A stretch of 64,000 nucleotides of DNA from Plenodomus lindquistii (lineage: Eukaryota; Ascomycota; Dothideomycetes; Pleosporales; Leptosphaeriaceae), in contig JANUWI010000001.1 of assembly GCA_025504975.1 (NCBI GenBank), forward strand, positions 5,022,001-5,086,000, given 5' to 3'. The translations under genes were made by a program, and so were the position numbers. The notes below the pieces were generated by a model that was given only the letters and a program-made list of their open reading frames with translations, did not search any database and was not told where the DNA came from. This document shows, one piece after another, positions 1-9,495 of the stretch (position 1 is its first letter; every line of letters starts with the position of its first letter).

Positions 1-393
1 GTCTTCCACACTCATTCCGGTCAAGGTGTTGGACCATGAGCGGGAGAGCAACACGGAACGGCTAAGGCCATCAATGGTTGCAGGCAGGGTAAGGCAACAC
101 AATCTAGGCGTGTAGGCGAGGCTTGAGTGCATGCTGCATGTTGTAATTGAGGGGTTTGAGTGGTTCGAGTGATGGTGGCCTGGGTCGCAGGCTGAGTGGT
201 GAGCTGGAGGTAAGCGAGCGATTGCGATTGCAATATGCATAACGGCTTCTTCGATATGATAGAGCGTTGATCTCCGCAGAGACTGTAGACCATTGATAGC
301 ATCGATTGCAATGTTGCCGCAAAGCTCAAGAGTGCGATTGAAGTGGTCCACTGTTTCGGTGACTGACGAAGCGTCAATTGGCTGGTCTTGCAT
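1..393 (-). CDS. Partial hypothetical protein running off the left edge
   Basis: A minus-strand frame opens with ATG at 393-391 and stays open for 131 codons to the first base of the window, so its stop lies outside. The translation begins MQDQPIDASSVTETVDHF and continues with an acidic, helix-prone stretch to about residue 65. After that comes a His/Ser/Thr/Cys-rich segment that looks less ordered. I recognise no family. An unbroken frame at the edge, with a helical start, suggests the first exon of a real gene, but two other minus-strand frames are also open across part of the region, so this could be chance. An intron further along in the sequence shown cannot be excluded. Confidence 0.4.
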   Translation of the reverse strand, partial: MQDQPIDASSVTETVDHFNRTLELCGNIAIDAINGLQSLRRSTLYHIEEAVMHIAIAIARLPPAHHSACDPGHHHSNHSNPSITTCSMHSSLAYTPRLCCLTLPATIDGLSRSVLLSRSWSNTLTGMSVED

Positions 394-3300
394 TGGATGA
401 CAGGAAGGAACTGAACAGGGGCACACACGCAAAGCACCTTCCATCATCGGTCAAAGATAACTGGGGAGGGCACAAACAGGATCGACAGATAACGGCGAAT
501 CTCCGTCTCGAGTCTATGTGAGCGCTGATACAGCAGCTACGTTTGCTGCTTTCCAGGACAGGATGGAACGGTTTGTCATGTGTATCTCAGTAGCTAGGTG
601 AGAAGTGTTCTGACGGAAATAAGATGCAGTAGTCTCTGCGAAGCACTAACGCATAGTCGGAGCCGCTTGAAGAAAACAGCTGTATACTCTACGGTTTACT
701 AAAAACACGCTGTCATGCTGTAGTATATCGTTGTCAACTCCCGATTACAACATACTGTACTAATGTCCAGGATTGAGAGTATGTGTGCGTTACAGCGAAG
801 AACAAGGAAGCTATTTCGTATCTTAGAACGCGATTGACAGGTTACTGTACCATCTCACTTCGCAAGTAGCCCAAAGCCCACAATTGGAAGTCACTAAAAG
901 ATCGGCAATACCATCTGCACTTATTGTCCACGAGTACCACAGTATTGGAAATGAGTCGGGGTTTTCGGCAGGGAATACTCATGCATGGTTATCATATTGG
1001 GGTATTTCTTGATGTCATATGGTATGTTACAGGGTACTCAAGAGGAAGAACGCCTAATATGGAAGGGGGAAAAGTGGATTGATGTACTAATGTATGTAGA
1101 TAAAGTGGATCCTTGTACCTCACTGACAAGATGACGAGCACTGAAGAGGACTTGTTTTCGAAGGGTAGCTAACGATTGAGACACATGAGGCAGCAAATAG
1201 CCACGACGTCGCAGTTGTACTTGACTCCAACTTTATCAGGACATGGAGTCCATACTTTATGATGAACATATGGCAGTGTGAAGTCTCAATCATACGACCT
1301 GGTGCAGTTAATCGAATGCGGGGAGTCGGCAGCACTACCGAATCCTTTTGTGGAAATTCCTACACATCTATCCTATGACTCCAATTGACACACCCGCGGG
1401 CACCTGCTGCGCCGCAGACAGCTATGGGTTTACTCTATAGACATATGGCGACATATTCATGAGACGAAGGCAAAGGACAAATACCTTGGATCCGACTTTG
1501 TCGACCAGACGTTCTGCCAAACGCACGGGAGCATGTTTTCTGCACAGACAAGACGTATGCACGAAGTACACAGTAAATCGTCCTTCTAGAATCCCCTAGC
1601 CAGAGGACCACCACTCGGTACAGTCATGACAAAGCGTCAAGGGCTGTACCATCAAGGTTGAAGCCTTGATTGGGTACTTCACGCGTGACGATGACATGTA
1701 CTGCACCTAGGTACACGTGCCTTAGCATCGCTGCCTCACAGACTCCAGACGTGTGCTCTGATGGTGTGACGGAGACGCAATAATTACAAACTCGTTCGTG
1801 AATGCAGGTTTACGCAAGGATGACAACCTGCGAGTAACTGAATGGTCGTACACCGTATACTCTAGAGTAGACTTGATCTAGAGTAAGGAGCCGCGGCAGC
1901 CAATGCACGACTGCGTAATGGAGTGATACGCTCGGGCCTTTTGCGTGATATTGGCAATGTTTGGCAGAAGATGGAGGATAAGCAGCTGAATGTAGAAAAC
2001 GGTCCTGTTTGAGAAGCCGATAAAGAGCCAATGGAGCTGGTTGCGTAGAGGGCAGCAGACAACGGCGGCTTGCAACTCACCACCGCGAGGCCGAATTCGC
2101 ACTGTGAGTCGCTGGATTCCGAGAAACCGTGCGGCGGCCATTGCTCGCCACCGGAAGCGGGGGGGAGAGGGGAGGCTCAATCCTGGGGTTCAAAGTTTTC
2201 TTGTGTCCGGTGCGGCGGCAGCCTAGTGAATAGATAGTCGGGCGGCTGCCCTCTCAGCATGCAGCGGACAGTTTCTCTTACACAGAGGATTGCGGCCGGG
2301 GGACACATGCAGTCGCGGTGGCCCTTGATGCAAAGTTTTATCGATGCGACCAGCATGAGACGAACAGGCCCAGCCCAGGAATCCTCGAGCATCGGGGCAG
2401 CGGGCTGGTGGTCGCAGGGCTCGCCGTGTGCCTCAGCCCTGTGAAGGCTCTGAAAGGTGCTTCAGGTTCGAGGCCATGGCAGACGCGCCTGGGAGGGCCT
2501 TGGCGTGTCGGGATGCCGGATCCAACTCCGCGCGGGCCAAGCGACGGCCTGACGTGAAACCATCAGCAGAGGCACGCGTGGCGTGGCTGGCCTCGATGGC
2601 ATGGGGCGTCATGATTCGCATCCAGTGCTGCAGGCCTCGTACACAAATGCACGCGTTTTGATTACGGGCACAACGGCCGTGTTGCACGGCAGCAAGCCGT
2701 CGCCAGCCGCATACGCATAGGCCTCGCGGGATGCGCATGGCGCGAAGCCTGGAGGGGCGCTGGCCAGCAAGCCAGACGCCATGGAGAGCATCGACATGGA
2801 CATGGACATGGGCAGGGCAGGGCAGAATCTGCAGCTAGCCGCAGCCGGCTCGTGCGTGAGCCTGAGGGAGCTGTGAGGTTCAGGTACATCTCCCGCAGTG
2901 GATCGTGGAGAATGGGCTTTTGGCTTTTGACGATGCACTTGTGTCGTGGTCGAGCACGCCTGTCCACGGCGGCCACGGCGCTGGAATGCTGCAGTGAAGC
3001 GCAGCGCCCCATGGCTGCGTGTCTGGCGCGATTGGAACCGCAGAGCAGCCGAGCATCGGAGGCCCGACTTCCAAGCCGGGCGGCCATGTACTGTGTACAT
3101 GGTCCAGACAGCAGCGGCAGTACACAGTACACAGTACATACATGGCCATGAGCCAGCTCCTGGTGGTGGTGTCGTTCGCTGGGCTTACGGGCTCACGGGC
3201 TCATGGGCTCACGGGGCTCACGGGCAGGACAGGGGTGTCCCAGGCGGATTGACGCTGCTAAGTCTGCGGCGAACACACGGCGCCCTCTGGAGAGTCTGGC

Positions 3301-3851
3301 GCCGTGGGGTCGTCGTCCTGCTAAGAGAAATACCAGTCCAGTCCACTCCGCATCGCATCATCGTCTGCAGTCCACACTTTTCCTCCTCCACTGCCCACGC
3401 TGCATTGTTTTATTCCCCTGCTGCCTCCGAGGACGCCCGTCGCCCAGCCGCCCTTGCAGCCCTCGCCCGCCCGCCGACGACACTGTGCCCCGGGCCCTGG
3501 CCCCACCGTCTGATTGGCTGAGAGCTGGTCCCGAGCGAGCAGCTTGAGACCACCAACGCACCTGCTGCAGTGCTGCTCCTCCGCCTACTGTCTACCCTGC
3601 AACCTCGCCAGCACCCCTCATCCGCCGTGGCCACGACCAGAATATAATCACCGCCCGAGCTGCACCTGCGCCCGTCTCTGCGCCCCTCCTGCCTGTCGCT
3701 GTCGCTGCCTCCCCCCTCCCATTTCGAGGACCGTCTTAGTTCCGATTTCCGACCAGTGTGGGACCCCCGTCTGCCGCGTAGATCCAGCTGCGGAGTGGGC
3801 CACACCTGCCCCCATCACCACACCACACCACAGCTACCACCGAATATCGCC
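394..3851. other. Long gene-poor interval, including the 5' region of the SPT23-like gene
   Basis: No frame here combines an ATG, splice signals and a recognisable product. From about 2040 to 3560 the DNA is GC-rich, and both strands show several overlapping open frames, which is expected where stop codons are rare. A hairpin-forming repeat lies at 3082-3147, and short 'gggctcacgggctcatggg'-type direct repeats at about 3180-3225. From about 3330 to 3850 the plus strand is strongly pyrimidine-rich, typical of the 5' leader of an expressed fungal gene, so the transcript of the gene starting at 3852 probably begins in this part. Confidence 0.5.
3082..3147. repeat. Imperfect inverted repeat with AGTACAC units
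   Basis: The left arm, GGCCATGTACTGTGTAC at 3082-3098, pairs with the right arm at 3127-3147 (GTACACAGTACATACATGGCC) apart from a four-base bulge. The right side also holds tandem AGTACAC units (3120-3137). Folded, this would be a stem of about 17 bp with a loop of about 30 nt. It lies about 700 bp upstream of the SPT23-like ATG. Confidence 0.6.
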
Positions 3852-5591
3852 ATGGACAGCATGCCGCTCTTCGACTCCTTTGTGAATCCACAGGACCTCG
3901 AAAACACGCCCGAATTCCACGACGCATCCTGGCCTGCCCGTTTCGACCAGTACGCTCCACTGCAGCCCAGTGATGCAGGCGCCACCAGCGATCGCTCGGG
4001 CAGAAGCCAGGACTCGGCTGTCGATCTCAGCACCTTCACCACCTTCAACTACCCCAAGCAGGACGACGACTTCAACACCTTCTTCAACGCAGACTACTCC
4101 ACAACCACTTCCAACACCCCATCGCCACCCAGCAACGACATTGTCTTTAGCACCGCCAACTCGCCCGGCGACTTTCGCGGTGATTACCGGGATCAGAGCC
4201 AGACCAGCTCACCCGAAACAAGCAACGACTCGCTTGGAAACGACACGTGGGCTGCCATCCACATTCCTCAGACAATGGACTACCAACCAAAAGTCTCCAT
4301 CAATCTCGACAGAACAAAGACCCGCGCCGAGACCCAAATCAAGACTGTGCTCGTGGTAGACCCGCTTCCTGCTAATATCCAGTGGGTGCGATTTCCCCGG
4401 CCCACGCTCTCCAAGTCCAAGCAGCTGGCAAGCCCCGAGGAAATCGAGTCGAATGAAAAAAAGGATGGCACAGCACGCGTCAAACTTACGCTTGTTCTTG
4501 CGACTGCGGTAGAGAAACCCGAAGGCCTAGAGCGCGCTTACCGGCGGGCCAGAGGCGCAGAGCCCACCCCACGACGACCGAACACCACTCCAGTCACAGA
4601 AATTGACAAGAGCGATAGATGCCATCCACAAAATGGTGGCGCCGTTGTCATTTGCGAAGGCTGCAAGGAGCGCGAGGCCAAGCGCTACAACCGCAAGAAG
4701 AAGCGCAACGCAGAGGAAGAGTCAGAGTGGAATGGCTACGAAGACGAGCGCATCATTATGATCAACGAGAAGGAGTTCAAGCGGTGGCAAGATATGGATG
4801 AAGATCTGGAGCACACCATGGAGGCGAAGAAGGTCGAATTCGTCATGCGAATAACATGCTACTGCCGACATCAAGAGGACAAATCGCCAGTCGGCTATCG
4901 AGTCATCTTCACATTCACAGATGCCAACGACAATCTCATAGCACAGGAAATGTCCGACATCATCCAGATCACAGATGACCACAAGAACAAGGAGAACCCA
5001 GCCGAGACGCTGGGACCTCTCACCATCCCAACAGGCGTACAAGAATCACTGCCTACCAACTACACTGTTCCAATGTACGACTATTCGCCAACAGTCTACA
5101 GTGCCTACTCCCAACCCACAACGCCAATTGTGCCACATACTCCAGGGCTTACTCACGGTCTTCCACACTCGCAGAGCATGTTCTTCCCACGCGAAGCACA
5201 GTACCCTCGCATGCCAAATGCTGGCATGGCATCGCAAATGCCCCAGCAGAATGGCATGGGCTTTCCAAATGGACTTCCGAAGGCTCCAACACCCCAATAC
5301 GCCACACACCAGCGTGGACAAAGCTACTTCATGCCGACAATGATGAGTCCCAAAGCCGACATGGCAGCCCAAGTAGGGTATCCGCTACAGCGTCCACAGT
5401 CTCTGGATAGCTTCGCGCAATGGAACTATCAATACTCCCCACAAGCCTCATACTCGCAGCAAATATACACTTCTCAGCCACCATCACGTGCCACGTCACG
5501 GCCGGCATCGCCAACATGGGACCAAGGCAGGGGTGCGAAGAAGATGAGGGGACAGCAATTCATGTTCCCCGAGGACGACTTTGAGGAATGA
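3852..5591 (+). CDS. SPT23/MGA2-type DNA-binding domain protein, short form
   Basis: Single exon, 579 residues. The start at 3852 has a good context (CGCCATGG), and family-like sequence begins downstream of it. Residues about 140-380 match the N-terminal immunoglobulin-like DNA-binding region of Spt23/Mga2. Seen in order are a beta-rich block (VETQI-like 'AETQIKTVLVVDPLP'), a Cys/basic motif ICEGCKEREAKR near residue 265 followed by RKKKR, and a second block with RITCYCRH and ending ITDDHKNK. Residues 1-140 are Ser/Thr/Asp-rich. Residues 380-579 are Pro/Gln/Met/Tyr-rich, like an activation region. Classical Mga2/Spt23 proteins are about twice this length, with IPT, ankyrin and a C-terminal membrane anchor; none is present here, and the frame ends cleanly with EDDFEE. 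A soluble nuclear regulator is therefore inferred; its targets are unknown. Confidence 0.8.
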   Translation: MDSMPLFDSFVNPQDLENTPEFHDASWPARFDQYAPLQPSDAGATSDRSGRSQDSAVDLSTFTTFNYPKQDDDFNTFFNADYSTTTSNTPSPPSNDIVFSTANSPGDFRGDYRDQSQTSSPETSNDSLGNDTWAAIHIPQTMDYQPKVSINLDRTKTRAETQIKTVLVVDPLPANIQWVRFPRPTLSKSKQLASPEEIESNEKKDGTARVKLTLVLATAVEKPEGLERAYRRARGAEPTPRRPNTTPVTEIDKSDRCHPQNGGAVVICEGCKEREAKRYNRKKKRNAEEESEWNGYEDERIIMINEKEFKRWQDMDEDLEHTMEAKKVEFVMRITCYCRHQEDKSPVGYRVIFTFTDANDNLIAQEMSDIIQITDDHKNKENPAETLGPLTIPTGVQESLPTNYTVPMYDYSPTVYSAYSQPTTPIVPHTPGLTHGLPHSQSMFFPREAQYPRMPNAGMASQMPQQNGMGFPNGLPKAPTPQYATHQRGQSYFMPTMMSPKADMAAQVGYPLQRPQSLDSFAQWNYQYSPQASYSQQIYTSQPPSRATSRPASPTWDQGRGAKKMRGQQFMFPEDDFEE

Positions 5592-6195
5592 AGCATTGAC
5601 GACGACATGGCACGAATTACGAACACGAATACCCCGCATGAAGAAATCGCATCAAGCGGCGTTACGAACGGGCACTCTTGAGGCTCCAGGCAGTCTGGTG
5701 TATTAAATTTCACGTATCCTGAATCTACTGCATCGCCGGCATGTTCGGGAGAATGGCGTGACAAGGACGGGGCGGGCATCATCGCAACCCTACGACTTTT
5801 GTCTCCCCCATTGACTACGGACCAGATCGAGATGCCAGCGCCCCCGCCCTCACCCTCCATGTTTTGGATACGGTTGCTTTCCGCATTGTGGATAGACTTG
5901 ATTTGTCCCATTTTTTTTTTTTTTTTACAACCAAACCTTACTCTTATTTTAATGACTAGACAAAACTCCCTGTATTACACACATGACTTTTTTTTTGGCT
6001 TCTTCGCTGCCATAACTCTCGCGGGCTTTTGGGCAGGGTCGAGAGACCATAAATTGAAAAAATTTATACTTGATGCAAAAGGATGATGTTTGCACCACAA
6101 TGTCTTGATGTGTGATTTTTAAAATGTCACTGTAGGATTGTCATGTGAATGGGATTGTAATGGGGATGATGGGGTGTAGAGGTGGTTCATTAGAC

Positions 6196-6224
6196 CAGAT
6201 CAGATCAGATCAGATCAGATCAGA
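6196..6224. repeat. (CAGAT)n microsatellite, about 5.8 units
   Basis: Five exact CAGAT units plus CAGA are directly visible. It is non-coding, between two convergent genes. Confidence 0.9.
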
Positions 6225-6425
6225 CGCGGCACTTGCTGATTATCCAAACACTGTAGTCTGTCTGTCTATTCACGACTGATGACTTTGTCCTAGATCATCC
6301 TCACCACACACGCATGCAGTTCATTAGCGCTGTTGAAATAGCAGTTCATGTTCATGTATGTATATATATGCAATTGTGAAAGTTGGGTAGCGAGATATAT
6401 ATCTACTCTACTGCTACCATAACAC

Positions 6426-6473
6426 GAAGCCGAAGCCGAAACCAAAACCGAAACCGAAACCGAAACCGAAACC
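6426..6473. repeat. Hexamer minisatellite (GAAACC/GAAGCC)8
   Basis: Eight consecutive 6-bp units: first GAAGCC, GAAGCC and GAAACC variants, then near-identical GAAACC units. On the minus strand the array reads as an open (GF)n peptide, which is an artefact of the repeat. Confidence 0.9.
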
Positions 6474-6774
6474 ATACACCGTCCCATCCTGTTCCGCTTG
6501 ATACACACGCACTCTCTCTAGTAAGAAGCCGACTCGCATGTCCACGGCTACGGCTTGAAACCGCGTCCTAAAGATTGAACAAGCAGGTCGGCGGGATAGC
6601 AGATATACACATGAACCCTGCCCTCGAGACACTGACTGCACGTCTCCACATGCTCATCTCTCGCGGTACCTCATCACTCCCACCCTCGTAATCGCCAGCG
6701 TGCTATGCGTCGTCCCGTGCCTAACACGACAAAACGCAACGCAGGGCAGGGCAGCGACACTATCCCCAGTCCAC

Positions 6775-6778
<4 letters not shown>

Positions 6779-6819
<41 letters not shown>

Positions 6820-6836
6820 TCACTCACTCACTCACA
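6779..6836. repeat. (CA)n followed by (CACT)n microsatellite
   Basis: About 18 CA units run directly into about five CACT units. The tract ends eight bases before the stop codon of the clpX gene on the opposite strand, so it is probably in that gene's 3' UTR. Confidence 0.95.
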
Positions 6837-6843
6837 CAAAGGT

Positions 6844-8799
6844 CTAAAACCCCGCCGCACCCACCTTACGATACTCCTCAAACGTGCCAATGGCAGGATC
6901 TTCCGCACTACGTAATTGTTCCTCCCACGCCTCTTCTTCCTGTGCGAGAGCAGCGTTGAAAGCGGCAGATTGGCCGCGGTGAAAGTATAGCGGTGCGCGT
7001 TTGAGAAGGGCGACGTCTTGGGTTACGAGGATGTGTTTTACGGTTGATCCTAGAAGGGGGGAGTGAGTCAGTTTCTACTGTGCACATTCATCTACAAGAT
7101 CATCGACTCAAAGAGCAAGGAAGAGGGACTTTAACAACATACCAGGCGTCTCGTACTTTGCCTGCAAGAGCAGTTGATCAACGACGTGGCGGAGTCCTCG
7201 TGCGCCGGTACCCATTTTACTTGCTTTGCGAGCGATTTCCCGGAGTGCGCCGGTTGTGAAGCGAAGTTCTGTGTTGCGGAGGTTGGATTTGTGTTCTTCC
7301 TGTCTGACGAGGGAGTCCTTTGGTTCGGTGAGGACGCGGACCAGTGCTTCTTCGTCGAGGGCGGAGACGGCGCAGACGGTGGGGATACGGCCGATGAGTT
7401 CGGGGATCATGCCGTACTTTTGGAGGTCGGCGGGCTGGACGTGGTCTAGTACGTTGACTTTTTCTTCGCGCTTGGGTTGTTTTGCGGCGAAGGGGTTGGG
7501 GGGTTCGGTGTCTTGGGGGACGAAGAAGGGGGAGTCTTTTCTGAAGGCTGCGGCTTCTTTGCCCTTGAGCATTACACCGTCGGCTGCGGCGTGGGCGTTG
7601 GAGGACCGGATCGAGGCACCGAAGCCCATGCTGCCCATTGACTTGCGGTCTAGGATGATCTTGTGTAGGTTGGAGAAGGCGCCAGTACAGATGAAGAGGA
7701 TATTATCCGTTCGGATGTTGAACACCTCGCCCTTGGCACCTCCCGGTGGTGAGGGCGACTGGAACATGTCTGGATAACTGCCTCTTCCTGGCGCGGAGCC
7801 AGGCCTACTGGAGCTTCTTTCAGGTTTGGCTTGGACCTGCACAGTTGTGCCCTCGATGATCTTGAGCAGGGCTTGCTGGACGCCTTCACCTCCCACGTCC
7901 TTGCCGTAGGAAATCTTGGTCCCTGCAATCTTGTCGATCTCGTCGAGGACGATGATGCCGTGCTCTGTAGCCTCGAGGTCGTAGTTTGAAGCCGAGAACA
8001 GACGGGAGACACACTGCTCCACATCGTCACCAATGTAGCCTGCCTGGGTAAAGGTAGTGCAGTCGGACATGGAGATGGGTATGCCCAGCGTCTTTGCCAG
8101 CGTCTTGCACATCAACGTCTTGCCCACGCCCGTGGGACCCAGGATGAGCACATTGGACTTTTCAATCTGCAGCTGGTGTGCGCCGGCATCGAGAGGCTCG
8201 GGGTCGGAGCTGTAGACAGGGGCCTCGTTGTATGAGACGTGTTCGTCATGACCGTCGACATCTACTGTTGCTTGTTGACCTGGGAATTCGTCTGTATGGC
8301 TCAGTCACGTTCATCACAGGACCAGGGATGGCAGTTGGGTGGTGAGGCTGAGAAGGCTGAGAAGAGAGGAGTTGAAGCTACCTTCTACAGGATGTCTAGA
8401 CGCCGATGCCCTCCGCCGTGCCTGTGCCTCGAGCCGCGCCTGCTCGTCTCGCTGTCGCTGCAGCTCTTGTATCCGCAGATAGTGCTCATGGACAGCCACG
8501 CTCAACACCACCTTGGCGCGGTCTTGGTCCACGACGAACTGGTCGAGATGCTGCCTCAGCGCCTTGGGGGTGATGTGGCTTGAGCCGACACTGCTGGTGC
8601 CGCCCAGGGGGCCTCGTGTGGGCTGGTCGGGCTCATAGGTCGAGGAGAAGCCCTGGCCGCTGAAGTCTGAGCGGATGTACGAGGACCGCCGGGGGCTGTG
8701 CGAGGACAAGGCGCGGCGGCTGATGGAGTAGAATGCGAGGTACGAGGCGCGAGCCTGGGGCGACACGGCGACGATGGTTCGGACAATCATGGTAAGCAT
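6844..8799 (-). CDS. MCX1: Mitochondrial ClpX-type AAA+ unfoldase
   Basis: Three exons on the minus strand: 8799-8382, 8291-7143 and 7049-6844 (590 residues). Both introns (90 and 93 bp) join phase 1 codons cleanly. The N-terminus is Arg/Ser-rich and acid-free, fitting a mitochondrial targeting peptide; ATG at 8790 is an alternative start. The AAA+ core has Walker A GPTGVGKT, Walker B IIVLDEIDKI, the arginine-finger region ELIGRIPT, and the sensor-2 helix GARGLRHVVDQ. The N-terminal zinc-binding domain of bacterial ClpX is absent, as usual for mitochondrial ClpX. An insert of about 50 residues (FRKDSPFFVPQD region) follows the loop that carries the ClpP-docking tripeptide in bacteria; here that tripeptide reads MGF in SMGFGA. 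The expected role is ATP-driven remodelling or proteolysis in the matrix. It is divergent from the branching-enzyme gene. Confidence 0.9.
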
Positions 8800-9495
8800 G
8801 TGTCAGAGGCCACGCGACGCATAGTGTGCACTGGACAAGACAACAGAGGCAGAGCGACGCGTGCAGGCAGGCGAAGACGCGGCCATGGGCGGGCAAGCAG
8901 CAGCCGCAGCAGCTCCTCTCCGCAATGGGCGCGCGCGCGGGGTAAAAGCCATAGCTCCCACCCTGATAAGCCCACCGCCCACCGCCCACCGCCCGCCCCC
9001 CAGCGGTCCACACCTCACCGACAGGGCAATAATCTATGGCAATTGCCTGACCCACGACCAAACCCATACGCATACCCATACAGTGACAGTGAGGCGAAAG
9101 AAAGGGCCCGCTCTGTTCGGCTGCGGCGCCCGACTAATTGGAGCGCAAATCCTCCCGGCCGTTGGGACTGCTGGGACTGCTGGGACTGCTGGGACTGCTG
9201 GGACTGCTGGCGTGCACGCGATGCCCCTTCAAGCTGTGTGAGCTATGACGTTGATGGTTGGTTTGGCAACCATCTTTTGGTTGAGAGGTGCAGGGCCTCA
9301 GCACGTAGAACCCCGCAAATAAGAGAGTGCCTTTTCTGCCGTCTGTCTCGGGCTGGGAGATTGCCTGCGCATCGTCTTGTTCTGAATAAATTCGTTTGGG
9401 TTGCTGTTCTGCTTCTCCATCTCCTCCCGCCTGGTACCAAACTAACGTGTTGCACCTACCCACCTCGACCCTTCCCCTTCACTTCACATCACACC
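8800..9495. promoter_or_regulatory. Shared divergent promoter region of clpX and GLC3
   Basis: About 700 bp separate the two start codons, so both promoters must lie here. A five-copy 9-bp minisatellite (9163-9210) sits in the middle. The last 90 bp before the GLC3 ATG are pyrimidine-rich. I could not assign a specific operator. Confidence 0.55.
9163..9210. repeat. Minisatellite (TGGGACTGC)5
   Basis: Five perfect 9-bp units in tandem plus TGG, inside the divergent promoter. Read in one plus frame it encodes repeated WDC, which caused a spurious open frame. Confidence 0.95.

Larger units (their letters stand above)
5592..6843. other. Convergent intergenic interval with several simple repeats
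   Basis: This lies between the 3' ends of the SPT23-like gene (+) and clpX (-). It holds a T-tract at about 5911-5926, (CAGAT)n at 6196-6224, (CCGAAA)n-type hexamers at 6426-6473 and a (CA)n/(CACT)n tract at 6779-6836. No convincing gene is visible. Confidence 0.6.

Noticed and set aside
2433..3560. Several overlapping frames of 100-190 codons on both strands
   Set aside because: GC-rich DNA with few stops; frames overlap in all phases, with no splice signals or recognisable product.
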